The notes beneath the pieces were generated by a model. The model ran no database searches, was not told the DNA's origin, and saw only the letters and a list, made by a program, of their open reading frames with translations. The translations under genes were made by a program, and so were the position numbers. Positions 16,628 through 25,900 of a DNA stretch of 64,000 bases are shown here, in pieces. Source of the DNA: JAUVPY01 sp034412795 (GTDB lineage: Bacteria; Chloroflexota; Anaerolineae; 4572-78; NAK82); the NCBI GenBank assembly GCA_034412795.1, contig DAOUMD010000044.1, forward strand, positions 7,731 through 71,730. The letters run 5' to 3'. Within the stretch, counting starts at the first letter, position 1, and the number at the start of each line of letters is the position of its first letter.

Positions 16628-17863
16628 ATGGTTCTCACTCAACTCGCTCTGATCAACTTCCGCAGCTACGTCCGGCTGGCGCTTGATCTGCCGCCGGGTC
16701 TTGTTTTGCTGCGAAGCGACAACGCGCAGGGCAAGACCAACCTGCTGGAAGCGATCTATTACCTGGCTACTACCCGATCCACCTTCGCCCGGGCCGAGCG
16801 TCAGCTTATCAACTGGGAGGCTATGGAGCGAGACCCCTTCCCTTTTGCCCGACTCGAAGGGCATATTATCCGCAACAGCAATATTTTTCAGATTGACATC
16901 ACCCTTTTGCCCGGCGAGAAAGGAACCGTCCGCAAAGAGATGCGGCTCAACGGTGTCAAAAAGCGAGCTATGGACGTGGTTGGCCAGCTCAACGCGGTTA
17001 TTTTCCTGCCAGAAGATATCGAACTGGTGACTGGCTCACCCAGTATCCGTCGTCGCTACCTGGATGGCACTCTATGCCAGATCGACCATACTTACTGTCG
17101 TGCTCTTGCCCAATACAACAAGGTATTATCTCAGCGTAATGCGCTGCTCAAGCAACTGGCTGAGCGAGTTGGGGGCCAGGTTTCACCTGGTTGGGACGAT
17201 GACCAGCTCCTTTTCTGGGACGACCAATTGTCAGAACAGGGCGCGACCCTGATCGTGACTCGGCAAGAGGCGATTACCAAACTGGACCAGCTCGGCCACG
17301 ACCGGTATCGACTGCTCACCGGGCAGCCGGAGGTATTTCGTTTGCACTACGCCCCCAGCTTCGATCCTCAACATCGCCCTTTGCTCGACTATCAGCGCCC
17401 GCTGTCCCTTGAGGAACTATTACCGTCGGCCCAGACACAACTATCGCCGCCGGAAGTTGCCGAGGCATTCAAGTCCCACCTGCGCCAGGCCCGCCGCGAA
17501 GAGATTGCGCGGGGCGTGACCGTCGTTGGGCCTCATCGCGACGACTTGCATTTTACCGTTGAGGGCGTGGACATGACACTCTATGGCTCACGTGGCCAGC
17601 AGCGCACCACCGCCTTGGCACTGAAGCTGGCAGAAGTCGATCTGATGCACCAGGCAACTGGAGAAACGCCTCTTCTCCTCCTGGATGACGTGATGAGCGA
17701 GTTAGATGCCAGTCGCCGTGCCCGGGTGATGGGCATGGTCGATGGTGTCGAACAGGCAATCCTCACCACCACCGATTGGACCGATTTCACGGACGAGTTC
17801 CTTGCCCAAGCCCATCTGCTGCAGATAACATCCGGTGAGATAGAGGTGGTAGCGCTGCGTTAA
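16628..17863 (+). CDS. recF: DNA replication and repair protein RecF
   Basis: 411 residues. The ABC-type ATPase features are Walker A DNAQGKTNLLEAI (about residues 31-43; here GKTN as usual for RecF), the signature region YGSRGQQRTTALALKLAE, and Walker B LLLLDDVMSELD near 350. RecF loads RecA at gapped DNA together with RecO and RecR. At 411 residues it is slightly longer than the E. coli protein (357), mainly in the coiled middle part. It stands alone here, not in a dnaA-dnaN-recF-gyrB cluster. Transcription appears leaderless from the TATAAT at 16616. Confidence 0.93.
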   Translation: MVLTQLALINFRSYVRLALDLPPGLVLLRSDNAQGKTNLLEAIYYLATTRSTFARAERQLINWEAMERDPFPFARLEGHIIRNSNIFQIDITLLPGEKGTVRKEMRLNGVKKRAMDVVGQLNAVIFLPEDIELVTGSPSIRRRYLDGTLCQIDHTYCRALAQYNKVLSQRNALLKQLAERVGGQVSPGWDDDQLLFWDDQLSEQGATLIVTRQEAITKLDQLGHDRYRLLTGQPEVFRLHYAPSFDPQHRPLLDYQRPLSLEELLPSAQTQLSPPEVAEAFKSHLRQARREEIARGVTVVGPHRDDLHFTVEGVDMTLYGSRGQQRTTALALKLAEVDLMHQATGETPLLLLDDVMSELDASRRARVMGMVDGVEQAILTTTDWTDFTDEFLAQAHLLQITSGEIEVVALR

Positions 17864-17941
17864 GTCGTGGTGGTGACCTTCGCCTGCGTGTAGTGCAGGT
17901 GGATTTGAAGTACGCTAAAAGTCACCCAATTTTGGTTTCCC

Positions 17942-18742
17942 TCAGCCGAGAGGCCGCTTAGCCGGCATCCCTGGCCGACGAGGATATTTGGCAGGAGTAG
18001 CAGAGACTTTTTTCAACATCACCAAGTGACGCGCGCCATCTAAGCCAGGGACCACCACTGGGGCGATCTCCTGTACCTGGCCACCCAGAGTATCAATCGC
18101 CTTCCGGGCAGACTCCACCTCAGCCGCCGGATTTTCTCCCTTCTGAGCGATAACCAGCCCCCCTACCCGCACCAGGGGCAACGTCAACTCAGCCAGTGTT
18201 GCCATCCCGGCCAGCGCCCGAGCCAGCGCCAGGCCGTATCGCTCGCGGTGCACTGGATTTTGTCCCGCTTCCTCCGCTCGGGCGTTTAAGATTACCACAT
18301 CTTCCAGCCCCAAACGTTCAACAAGGGCTTGAAGAAACTCGACTTTTTTGCCTGTCGCCTCCAGCAGCGTCAGGTGCAACGCAGGCAAAGCAATCTTGAG
18401 TGCCACGCCCGGAAAGCCTGCTCCAGTCCCTACATCGATCGCTCGAACATCCACGTCTGCTCTCTTGGCCGATACCCCCCAGACGCGCTCGATCACCTCC
18501 AGGCAAGACAGAGAGTCTAGGAAGTGCTTCGTCTGAACTTCCTCGCAGTCGCTGATCCGGGTCAGATTCACTCGCTGGTTCCAGTCGATCAACGTCTCGT
18601 AATAGGCTTGATACGAGCCCAATTGGTCGTTGGTCAGCGAGATGCCCATTCTCTCAGCGCCGTCGGCCAAACGTTTCAACGTGCTACACCCCCGCCTGGC
18701 ATTATTCGTGATAAGGCCGCGTCCAAGAATAACTTTGTGCAT
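17942..18742 (-). CDS. rsmG: 16S rRNA (guanine-N7) methyltransferase RsmG
   Basis: 266 residues from ATG 18742; a TTG at codon 22 could be the true start, because the family usually begins near L..GA..MGI.L. Conserved blocks are Y...L..WN.RVNLTRI, HFLDSL, the SAM-binding DVGTGAGFPGVALKIA (about 125-140), LLEATGKKVEFL and LALARALA. It methylates G527 of 16S rRNA. The tail (YPRRPGMPAKRP) also fits. The gene converges on recF with 78 bases between the stops and no obvious terminator. Confidence 0.92.
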   Translation of the reverse strand: MHKVILGRGLITNNARRGCSTLKRLADGAERMGISLTNDQLGSYQAYYETLIDWNQRVNLTRISDCEEVQTKHFLDSLSCLEVIERVWGVSAKRADVDVRAIDVGTGAGFPGVALKIALPALHLTLLEATGKKVEFLQALVERLGLEDVVILNARAEEAGQNPVHRERYGLALARALAGMATLAELTLPLVRVGGLVIAQKGENPAAEVESARKAIDTLGGQVQEIAPVVVPGLDGARHLVMLKKVSATPAKYPRRPGMPAKRPLG

Positions 18743-18818
18743 TTTGAAAGACTACACTCGGAATTTTGGCCTGAAAATAGAAAGTTATTTCTGGACGCTT
18801 CCTAAGTATACCAGGTCC

Positions 18819-19331
18819 TCAACCTGTTTTCAACTCTTCAGCCTCGGGCAACTCTTTAGCTTGGGGTAAGTCTTCGGCTTCGGGCAACTCTTCAGCTTGG
18901 GGTAAGTCTTCGGCTTCGGGCAACTCTTCAGCTTCGAGTATCTCTTCAGCTTGGGGCAACTCTTCGGATTGGGGCAGACACTCTCGAATGGCGTTGACCA
19001 ATTCCTCGGCCTGGAAGGGCTTGGTCATGAAGTTTTGTGCACCAGCTTCTCGCACCCGTTTGCGATTGTCGGCCGTCGGCCAAGCTGAGATAACAATGAT
19101 GGGGATATTCTGAGTGGTAGGGTCTTCCTTGAGGGTGTTCATCACTCCGAATCCGTCCATTAGCGGCAAGAGCAGATCCAACAGGATTACATCTGGCTCC
19201 CATTCGCGGACTTTCTCCACACCCTCAAGCCCGTTTTTTGCCGTCTCGACGGTGAAGCCATGGGAAGTCAAGAGGGTGCTCAGCATCAGGCGGTGTTCGG
19301 TATCATCTTCAATATAGAGCACTCTACACAT
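18819..19331 (-). CDS. Response regulator (receiver only) with a repeated acidic tail
   Basis: 170 residues from ATG 19331, with AAGGAG eight bases upstream. Residues 1-118 are a CheY-like receiver: acidic pair E8/D9/D10, phosphoacceptor D52 in ILLDLLLP, and K104 in FMTKPF. No output domain follows. Instead the last 50 residues are degenerate copies of a six-residue unit (AEELPE/Q) encoded by 18-bp tandem repeats. It probably passes phosphate to a partner or acts by binding. A promoter (TTGAGC, 17, TATTAT) lies at 19395-19423. The tail may be disordered and variable in length between strains. Confidence 0.85.
   Translation of the reverse strand: MCRVLYIEDDTEHRLMLSTLLTSHGFTVETAKNGLEGVEKVREWEPDVILLDLLLPLMDGFGVMNTLKEDPTTQNIPIIVISAWPTADNRKRVREAGAQNFMTKPFQAEELVNAIRECLPQSEELPQAEEILEAEELPEAEDLPQAEELPEAEDLPQAKELPEAEELKTG
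18834..18977 (-). repeat. 18-bp coding tandem repeat, 8 units
   Basis: Eight consecutive 18-bp units encode the (A-E-E-L-P-E/Q)-type tail of the response regulator. A 36-bp double unit occurs twice without change, which points to recent slippage or unequal exchange. The unit length keeps the frame, so copy number can vary without breaking the gene. Confidence 0.8.
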
Positions 19332-19394
19332 TGGATGTCTCCTTGGTACTTCTCTCCGTAGTTTCGTTGTGCCCAATTGGTGCTCAGTAGCTTG

Positions 19395-19423
19395 ATAATA
19401 AGCGTTTCGTGATCCTCGCTCAA
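19395..19423 (-). promoter_or_regulatory. Promoter of the response regulator gene
   Basis: Minus strand: TTGAGC (19418-19423), a 17-base spacer and TATTAT (19395-19400). The start codon is 63 bases further on. Confidence 0.5.
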
Positions 19424-19483
19424 GCTATGATTCCACGTTATACACTTTATCACAAATCCATCAATATCAAGGTTACAATCTGG

Positions 19484-21079
19484 TTACAATCCAATCTGAT
19501 CGGCCAAATCTACTGCATGGATGGCCGTTGCTGCGTGGTGAGAGAGGGTCATCGGCACCCGATTGTACATATAATATCGGGCAAGATTCTCGGGCAGGAT
19601 GATGTGCAACACACCCAGCACCTGCAGGTTGGCGACCAAGGGACAGACCAGGGCAATACCTTTAACGGCGATACAAAGCTCTGTCTCTGGCTCCAGGTCA
19701 ACCTCTGCCAGATTCGGCTCTTGAAGCAGCCTGGCGACGGTCCGGCCGGTCAAATTTCCGCCCAGCTTTTCCCGTTCTGGTGGCGTAACTTCCACCAGTC
19801 CCAGTTGCGCGATCCGCAACAGTTCTTGTTTGTCTAAGTCCAGCAGGTGTATCGATGCCTGCAAACAATCAAAGTTTTGTACCATCGTCTCCACCAGCAC
19901 TGAAGCCACGCCTTCGCACGAGGTCTGATTTGCCAACGACTGAGCCGCCATTTCCATTGCGATCAGTCCCTTATTCGTTTCCCCTGAGAGCAAGTCCAGT
20001 TTCTTGTGGACGCCCTTCAGTTGCGCCTGCAGTCCGTGCTGATTCTGCTCGATGCGGCTGGAATCATCCTCAACCAGCACCGAAGTCAAAGACGCAGTGA
20101 AAATACCGGTGACTGTGAATCCCAGCAATACCAGGCCGGCGGTGATGACCCGACCGGTGAATGTGTTGGGATTATGCAAATCGGCAAAGCCCCCCGTCAC
20201 GACGGTGGTGAAACTCCACCACAGACTTTCACCCATTTCCTGTAGCGATTTCTCTTCTACCCCTTCCAATGCGCTTATGCTGAGTGCGCCGAAGATCAAT
20301 AGCACTACAGCAATCAGCACCGATCGCTTCAGTAAGTTCACCTCAAATGTTTTGGTCAGTTTGTCCAGACCGCGAAATGCAAAAAGGAGTACTCGCAATG
20401 CCCGGCCGAGACGCAGCAGCCGGAACAGTCGCAGAAAGCGGTTGATACGGACCAGGCGGCCAATGCGCAGGATACCGTAGTACGGTATTGACGAAACCAG
20501 GTCGATCCAATAGCGGCGAAAATACCAACCTTTCTCCTCCGCCAGGCTCAGGCGTAAGAAAAAGTCACCGATTAGGAACATACAGATGACAAAATCGACG
20601 GTAATGAACCAGGCAAGCGTTCTGTGTGGCAACGGGAAGAGTAACTCGATTATCATCAATGCCAGGGCGATAACAATCAAGACGAAAACAGCACCATCCA
20701 GATAGTAAACACGTCGTTCGCCGCCCAGTCGCTCAGCCAGACGGGTGCGCAGACGGCGTTCCAGCAGTGCATTATTCACATCTTTCAGGTGCTTGTTCAG
20801 CTTCTCCCATTCCGTGGACAAATGCTCGATAATCTCCAGAGTTTGCTCCGTCTCCAATGGCAGCCCTTCTTCAACGTAGACCATAAAGCGCTTATCAGTC
20901 TCTGCCAGGCGACTTTCGAGGGCCTCCATTTCTACAGTCAGTGCATCACGCATCTGCCTGAGGGTATCTTCTTCACAGTCCATCAATCGCCAGGTTTGTG
21001 CGCGACGTTTGATTTCGGCGACGCGTATTTCGTGTTGCTTTGGTTCTTTGGCTTTTGGGTGCTCAAGTGTTGTGTCCAC
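19484..21079 (-). CDS. Voltage-gated-like ion channel with a C-terminal GAF domain
   Basis: 531 residues from a GTG at 21079 with AAGGAG seven bases upstream. The first 125 residues are soluble and helical. Six membrane segments follow (about 126-345), including an arginine-rich S4 (RIGRLVRINRFLRLFRLL) and a pore loop. The filter reads TVVTGGFAD where potassium channels have T.TTVGYGD; the P.T..GR after it is kept. Residues 375-531 look like a GAF sensor domain. It may be a cation channel gated by a bound ligand. The altered filter makes ion selectivity uncertain. The Shine-Dalgarno lies in a short palindrome (GGAGTACTCC). Confidence 0.8.
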   Translation of the reverse strand: MDTTLEHPKAKEPKQHEIRVAEIKRRAQTWRLMDCEEDTLRQMRDALTVEMEALESRLAETDKRFMVYVEEGLPLETEQTLEIIEHLSTEWEKLNKHLKDVNNALLERRLRTRLAERLGGERRVYYLDGAVFVLIVIALALMIIELLFPLPHRTLAWFITVDFVICMFLIGDFFLRLSLAEEKGWYFRRYWIDLVSSIPYYGILRIGRLVRINRFLRLFRLLRLGRALRVLLFAFRGLDKLTKTFEVNLLKRSVLIAVVLLIFGALSISALEGVEEKSLQEMGESLWWSFTTVVTGGFADLHNPNTFTGRVITAGLVLLGFTVTGIFTASLTSVLVEDDSSRIEQNQHGLQAQLKGVHKKLDLLSGETNKGLIAMEMAAQSLANQTSCEGVASVLVETMVQNFDCLQASIHLLDLDKQELLRIAQLGLVEVTPPEREKLGGNLTGRTVARLLQEPNLAEVDLEPETELCIAVKGIALVCPLVANLQVLGVLHIILPENLARYYMYNRVPMTLSHHAATAIHAVDLADQIGL

Positions 21080-21126
21080 GGGAGTACTCCTTTTAATACG
21101 GCTGGCGCAAATACCGTCGTCCCAAA

Positions 21127-21155
21127 TTGCCTCGTGTATCAAAAAGCTGTAAAAT
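21127..21155 (+). promoter_or_regulatory. tRNA-Leu promoter
   Basis: TTGCCT (21127-21132), a 17-base spacer and TAAAAT (21150-21155), which places the transcript start a few bases before the tRNA. Confidence 0.6.
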
Positions 21156-21168
21156 GTAGCCAGATCCT

Positions 21169-21251
21169 GGGCCGGTGGCGGAATGGCAGACGCAGGGGAC
21201 TTAAAATCCCCTTCCTGTAGGGGAGTGTGGGTTCGAATCCCACCCGGCCTA
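21169..21251 (+). tRNA. tRNA-Leu (anticodon UAA)
   Basis: A cloverleaf can be drawn. The acceptor stem is GGGCCGG with CCGGCCT (first pair G-U). The D-arm follows TGGCGGAATGGCAGACGC. The anticodon stem GGGGA/TCCCC holds loop CTTAAAA with anticodon TAA at 21202-21204. There is a long class II variable arm, and the T-arm is GTGGG-TTCGAAT-CCCAC. No full CCA is encoded (ACCT follows). The long variable arm and the TAA anticodon give leucine reading UUA/UUG. The stop codon of the convergent MFS gene overlaps its last three bases. Confidence 0.93.
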
Positions 21252-22607
21252 CCTCTTGGCCAACTCCATTCTTTCTCTCGCCCAGCGTGGCTCTTCCACC
21301 CACCAGCGCATCAAAACCAGTGCCAGCAAGTTAAACCCGGCACTGAGCGCAAAAAGCCAATTATAGCTAACACTGGCCAGCCATGCGCCCAGTAAGGGTG
21401 CCACCACGCTAACGATCCCCACGCCTGTGTTTGCCATGCCTATGTAGGTGGGCCGCCGTTGGGGTTCGCAGAATTCCATAGCCACCAGAATGCCGGAAAC
21501 GATGATGGCTCCCAGGGTAATTCCCAGTAGGGCGAAGGTCAGATAGTACCACTCTGCCTCCTGGGCTAGCCAAGCTATGGCGAAGGCCAGACATGCGGAT
21601 AGGGCACTTAGTTCCAGAGACAGCTTGTGTCCATACCGATCCGCCAGGAGTCCAAAGGCTAGATTACCCGCTGTCTGCCCCAGCAGTAGCGCGGCCGTGT
21701 AAATGCCCACTGTGCTGTCGGGTATCTCCCAGCGCTGTACGGCCGCCACGGTGACAAAGCCCGCTCCCATGTAGCCTATGGCCAGCGTTAGCCGCGCTAC
21801 CAGGAATCGACGAAAATTATGGTCTTTGCGCAGGATGCCCAGCAAGCCGGCCCAGAACTGGCGGTTGCTTTGCCGAGGTGCGGTGACCGCTTGCGCCGGT
21901 TCTCGGGTCAGGGCTATGAAAATCCAGCTCACGGTGATGCCAATCGCGGCGATGGTGAAGACGTAGACAAAATTTGTGGAAAAGCTGAAATTGCTCAAGA
22001 TACGTGTGCTGAGGGCAGCGCCTAGTATCCCCGTGCCAGTACCAATAAATAAGGAAATGCCCATGAAGCGCCCGCGCCGGTCGACCGGGAAGCAACGAGC
22101 GATCAGATCCTGCCAGGACGTGGCTACCAGGCCGGCTCCCAGATGGTGCCACGCGTAGCTGATCAAGAACAACGCCAGTGCCAGCGACGCGGAACGGCTG
22201 GCCACCAGAGCGGTACCTGCCAATATCCAGAGCGGTAGCCGTTCCAAAAAGAAGCCCAGGCTGACGACGACCGGCTTCTTGCGGGGTAACCGTTCCACCG
22301 CATTGGCTGTGAAGAGTTGCGGTAGATACCAGCCGCCCTGGGCAATAACCGACGCCAGGCCAATCGGCAGCGGGCTGGCGCTAAGTTTGCTGATGTATAG
22401 CGGCACGATCGTACTGGAGGAGATGAAACTGGATCCGAAAAAAAAGCTGGCGCCATCAACTACGTTGACTGTGAAGTTCCAATGGTAATCACGCTCTACC
22501 TCGGCGGCAATTTCATCGTCGCCGCGCGATGGCACGGGCTTGTCAACTTGTAGCACACGGCGCAGCGCCAGCCTAAACCCAGTGTTAATCCACAGTATCA
22601 GGGGCAT
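21249..22607 (-). CDS. MFS transporter
   Basis: About 452 residues from ATG 22607, with AAGGAG 12 bases upstream; the frame is open to an earlier ATG at 22721. There are about twelve membrane helices in two halves. Conserved short loops of the major facilitator fold are visible (DRRGRFMG between helices 2 and 3, and LADRYGHKLSL in the second half). The N-terminal 60 residues are soluble and charged. The substrate is not evident. The stop overlaps the last bases of the convergent tRNA-Leu. Confidence 0.8.
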   Translation of the reverse strand: MPLILWINTGFRLALRRVLQVDKPVPSRGDDEIAAEVERDYHWNFTVNVVDGASFFFGSSFISSSTIVPLYISKLSASPLPIGLASVIAQGGWYLPQLFTANAVERLPRKKPVVVSLGFFLERLPLWILAGTALVASRSASLALALFLISYAWHHLGAGLVATSWQDLIARCFPVDRRGRFMGISLFIGTGTGILGAALSTRILSNFSFSTNFVYVFTIAAIGITVSWIFIALTREPAQAVTAPRQSNRQFWAGLLGILRKDHNFRRFLVARLTLAIGYMGAGFVTVAAVQRWEIPDSTVGIYTAALLLGQTAGNLAFGLLADRYGHKLSLELSALSACLAFAIAWLAQEAEWYYLTFALLGITLGAIIVSGILVAMEFCEPQRRPTYIGMANTGVGIVSVVAPLLGAWLASVSYNWLFALSAGFNLLALVLMRWWVEEPRWARERMELAKR

Positions 22608-22766
22608 AGCACGCAGTTTCTCCTTGAGGCAGTTTTGAAGTCTACGTTTGGTGTCGGCCAGCGCGGGGCCGGTTGGTTCAGCGTAGCAAGATATTGTAAT
22701 GATGACCAGGTTAATCGTCAAAATCGAAAGGTGTCAAAAGTCGGAGACAATAGCGACAAACTTCAC

Positions 22767-22795
22767 TTGGATAAATGCCCTGCCGGGACTATAAT
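22767..22795 (+). promoter_or_regulatory. PFOR promoter
   Basis: TTGGAT (22767-22772), a 17-base spacer and a perfect TATAAT (22790-22795), about 150 bases before the PFOR start. It is the only clear signal in the 347-base gap between the MFS and PFOR starts. Confidence 0.6.
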
Positions 22796-22954
22796 ATTCA
22801 CTTGGGTTAAGCAAGCATATTATCCCTGAGTGCGAGCGGCTGTTGGATTTGCTTCCCTCAGCATCCCGGCCCAGGGAAGATTATGCAACTTTGTTGATTC
22901 CCAAAAACGAACTCATTTTGTGAAATAAGATCGCTTTGTTAAGGAGGCAATATA

Positions 22955-25900
22955 ATGACACGCAGTCAGGTAACCATAGATGGCAACGAAGCTGCCGCCT
23001 ATGTTGCCCACAAAACCAACGAGGTGATTGCTATCTATCCTATCACCCCTTCCTCTTCTATGGGCGAACACGCCGATGCGTGGAGCGCCCGTGGCGAGAA
23101 GAACATCTGGGGTACAGTCCCGCTGGTTGTGGAGATGCAATCGGAGGGTGGTGCGGCCGGTGCCGTGCACGGGGCATTGCAGACAGGCTCCCTAACCACC
23201 ACCTTCACCGCCAGCCAGGGCCTGTTGCTAATGATCCCTAACATGTTCAAGATTGCCGGTGAGCTGACCAGCACCGTCTTTCATATCTCTGCTCGCACCG
23301 TGGCCACCCACGCCCTATCTATTTTCTGTGACCACGGCGATGTGATGGCAGCCCGATCCACCGGTTGGGGTATGCTCTTCTCCAACTCGGTGCAAGAGGT
23401 GATGGACTTGGCCCTCATCGCCCATTCCAGTACCCTGGAGGCACGCGTGCCTTTCTTGCATATCTTTGATGGCTTCCGTACCTCTAGCGAGGTGATGAAG
23501 GTCGAGAAACTGACGGAAGACGATATGCATGCTATGATTGATGACGATCTGGTTCGAGCCCATCGTGCACGTGGTATGTCACCAGATCGGCCCGTCCTCC
23601 GAGGCACAGCCCAAAACCCGGACGTCTTTTTCCAGGCCCGGGAGACGGTAAACCCCTACTACGCGGCAGTCCCAGATATCGTGCAGAAGACTATGGACAA
23701 GTTTGCGGGAGTGGTGGGCCGCCAGTATCATCTCTTCGACTATGTCGGCGCGCCGGATGCCGAGCGCGTGATTGTTCTGATGGGCTCTGGCTGTGAGACC
23801 GCCGAGGCGACCGTAAATTACCTCGTCGGTCAGGGTCAGAAGGTGGGTATGTTAAAGGTGCGCCTGTACCGCCCATTCTCAGTCCTACATTTCTTGGATG
23901 CCTTGCCGCCCAGTGTCAAGGTGATTGCCGCTCTGGACCGCACCAAAGAGCCAGGGGCGATCGGTGAACCTTTGTACCAGGACATCGTGACCGCCATCAG
24001 CGAAGGTTTCGCCAGTGGCATTGCTCCCTTTGCTGACCATCCACGTGTGATTGGTGGTCGCTACGGCCTGTCGTCCAAGGAGTTTACGCCGGCCATGGTC
24101 AAGGCCGTCTTCGACGAGATGAGCGTGGATCAGCCCAAGAACCACTTCACCGTTGGCATCGTTGACGATGTGAGCCACACCAGTCTCGACTGCGATCCCG
24201 ATTTCGATGTCGAATCCGATGACGTGGTGCGTGCTATGTTCTGGGGACTGGGTGCCGACGGTACCGTAAGCGCCAACAAGAACTCCATCAAGATCATCGG
24301 CGAAGAGACGCCCAACTACGCCCAGGGCTATTTCGTCTATGACTCTAAGAAATCTGGTGCGCGCACCGTATCTCACCTGCGCTTTGGCCCGCGCCCCATC
24401 CTCAGCACCTATCAGATCCAAACTGCCAACTTCGTGGCTGTACACCAATTCGGCTTTCTGGAGCAGTACGATGTTTTGGGACCCGCCGAGAAGGGCGCTA
24501 CTTTCCTGCTCAACAGTCCCTATGGGCCGGATGAGATCTGGGATCACCTGCCACAGCAAGTACAGCGACAGATAATCGCCAAGAACCTGAAATTCTACAT
24601 GATTGATGCCTACGAGGTGGCCAGAGAGACCGGCATGGGCGTGCGCATCAACACCATCATGCAGACCTGCTTCTTCGCCATCAGCGGCGTGTTACCCAAG
24701 GATGAAGCGATTGAGGAGATCAAGAAGGCCATCAAGAAGACCTATGGCAAGCGGGGCGAAGCGGTCGTGCAGAAGAACTACGCGGCCGTGGACGCAGCCA
24801 TAGCCTATCTTCACCAGGTGAAGGTCCCCGACGATGCGACCAGCCTCCTCGAAATGCCGCCGGTGGTGTCGCCCGAAGCGCCCGAATTCGTGCAGAACGT
24901 GACCGCCAGGATTATGGCTGGCGAGGGAGACCTGCTGCCGGTCAGCGCCATGCCGGTTGACGGCACTTTCCCCACTGCTACCACCAAGTGGGAGAAGCGC
25001 AACGTCGGCCTGGAAGTGCCAGTCTGGGAGCCGGATGTCTGTATCCAGTGTGGCAAGTGTGTGTTGGTCTGCCCCCACGCCGTCATCCGCTCCAAGATCT
25101 ACGATGAAAGCTCTCTGGCTGGAGCCCCGGAGACCTTCAAGTCCACCAGTGCCCGCTGGAAAGACTTGAAGGACAGGAAGTTCACCCTGCAAGTGGCTGT
25201 TGAGGATTGCACCGGGTGTGCTATGTGCGTGGAGGTTTGCCCGGCCAAGGATAAGAGCCAGGCAGGCCGGAAGGCCATCAACATGGAACTGCAACTGCCG
25301 CTGCGCGAGCAAGAGGCAGAGAACTGGGAGTTCTTCCTGAGTCTACCGGACTTCCCGCGCCACGATGGCATGAACTTCAACAACGTCAAGAATGTGCAGC
25401 TCCTGCGGCCTCTCTTCGAGTTCTCGGGTGCCTGCGCAGGCTGTGGCGAAACACCATACGTCAAGCTGCTCAGCCAGTTCTTCGGAGATCGCGCCATTAT
25501 CGCCAACGCGACGGGCTGTTCCAGCATCTACGGTGGCAACTTGCCTACTACGCCTTATGCAGTTGACGACGAGGGGCGGGGACCGACATGGAACAACTCG
25601 CTCTTCGAAGATAACGCCGAGTTTGGCTTTGGTATGCGACTGACTTTGGATAAGCAGACCGAATACGCCCGCGAACTGGTGGAACGTTTACGAGATCAGA
25701 TCGGCACTGAGTTGGCCGATGCGCTTCTCAGCGCCGACCAGTCCGACGAGGCTGGCATAGATGCTCAACGCCAGCGGGTGGCGGAGCTGAAGGCTAAGCT
25801 GGCAGGCAGCGACGATCCTTCTGCAAAAGACTTAACGAGCTTGGCCGATGTGTTGGTCAAGAAGAGCGTCTGGATTTTGGGCGGCGATGGTTGGGCTTAT

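Noticed and set aside
17864..17941. Bidirectional terminator between recF and rsmG
   Set aside because: Only a weak CCTGC/GCAGG stem without a T-run was found.
18834..18977. Regular repeat that might be CRISPR or a non-coding satellite
   Set aside because: 18-bp units continue the response regulator frame without a stop and have no spacers.
23885..24559. Minus-strand frame of 224 codons opposite PFOR
   Set aside because: Shadow of the conserved PFOR coding sequence.
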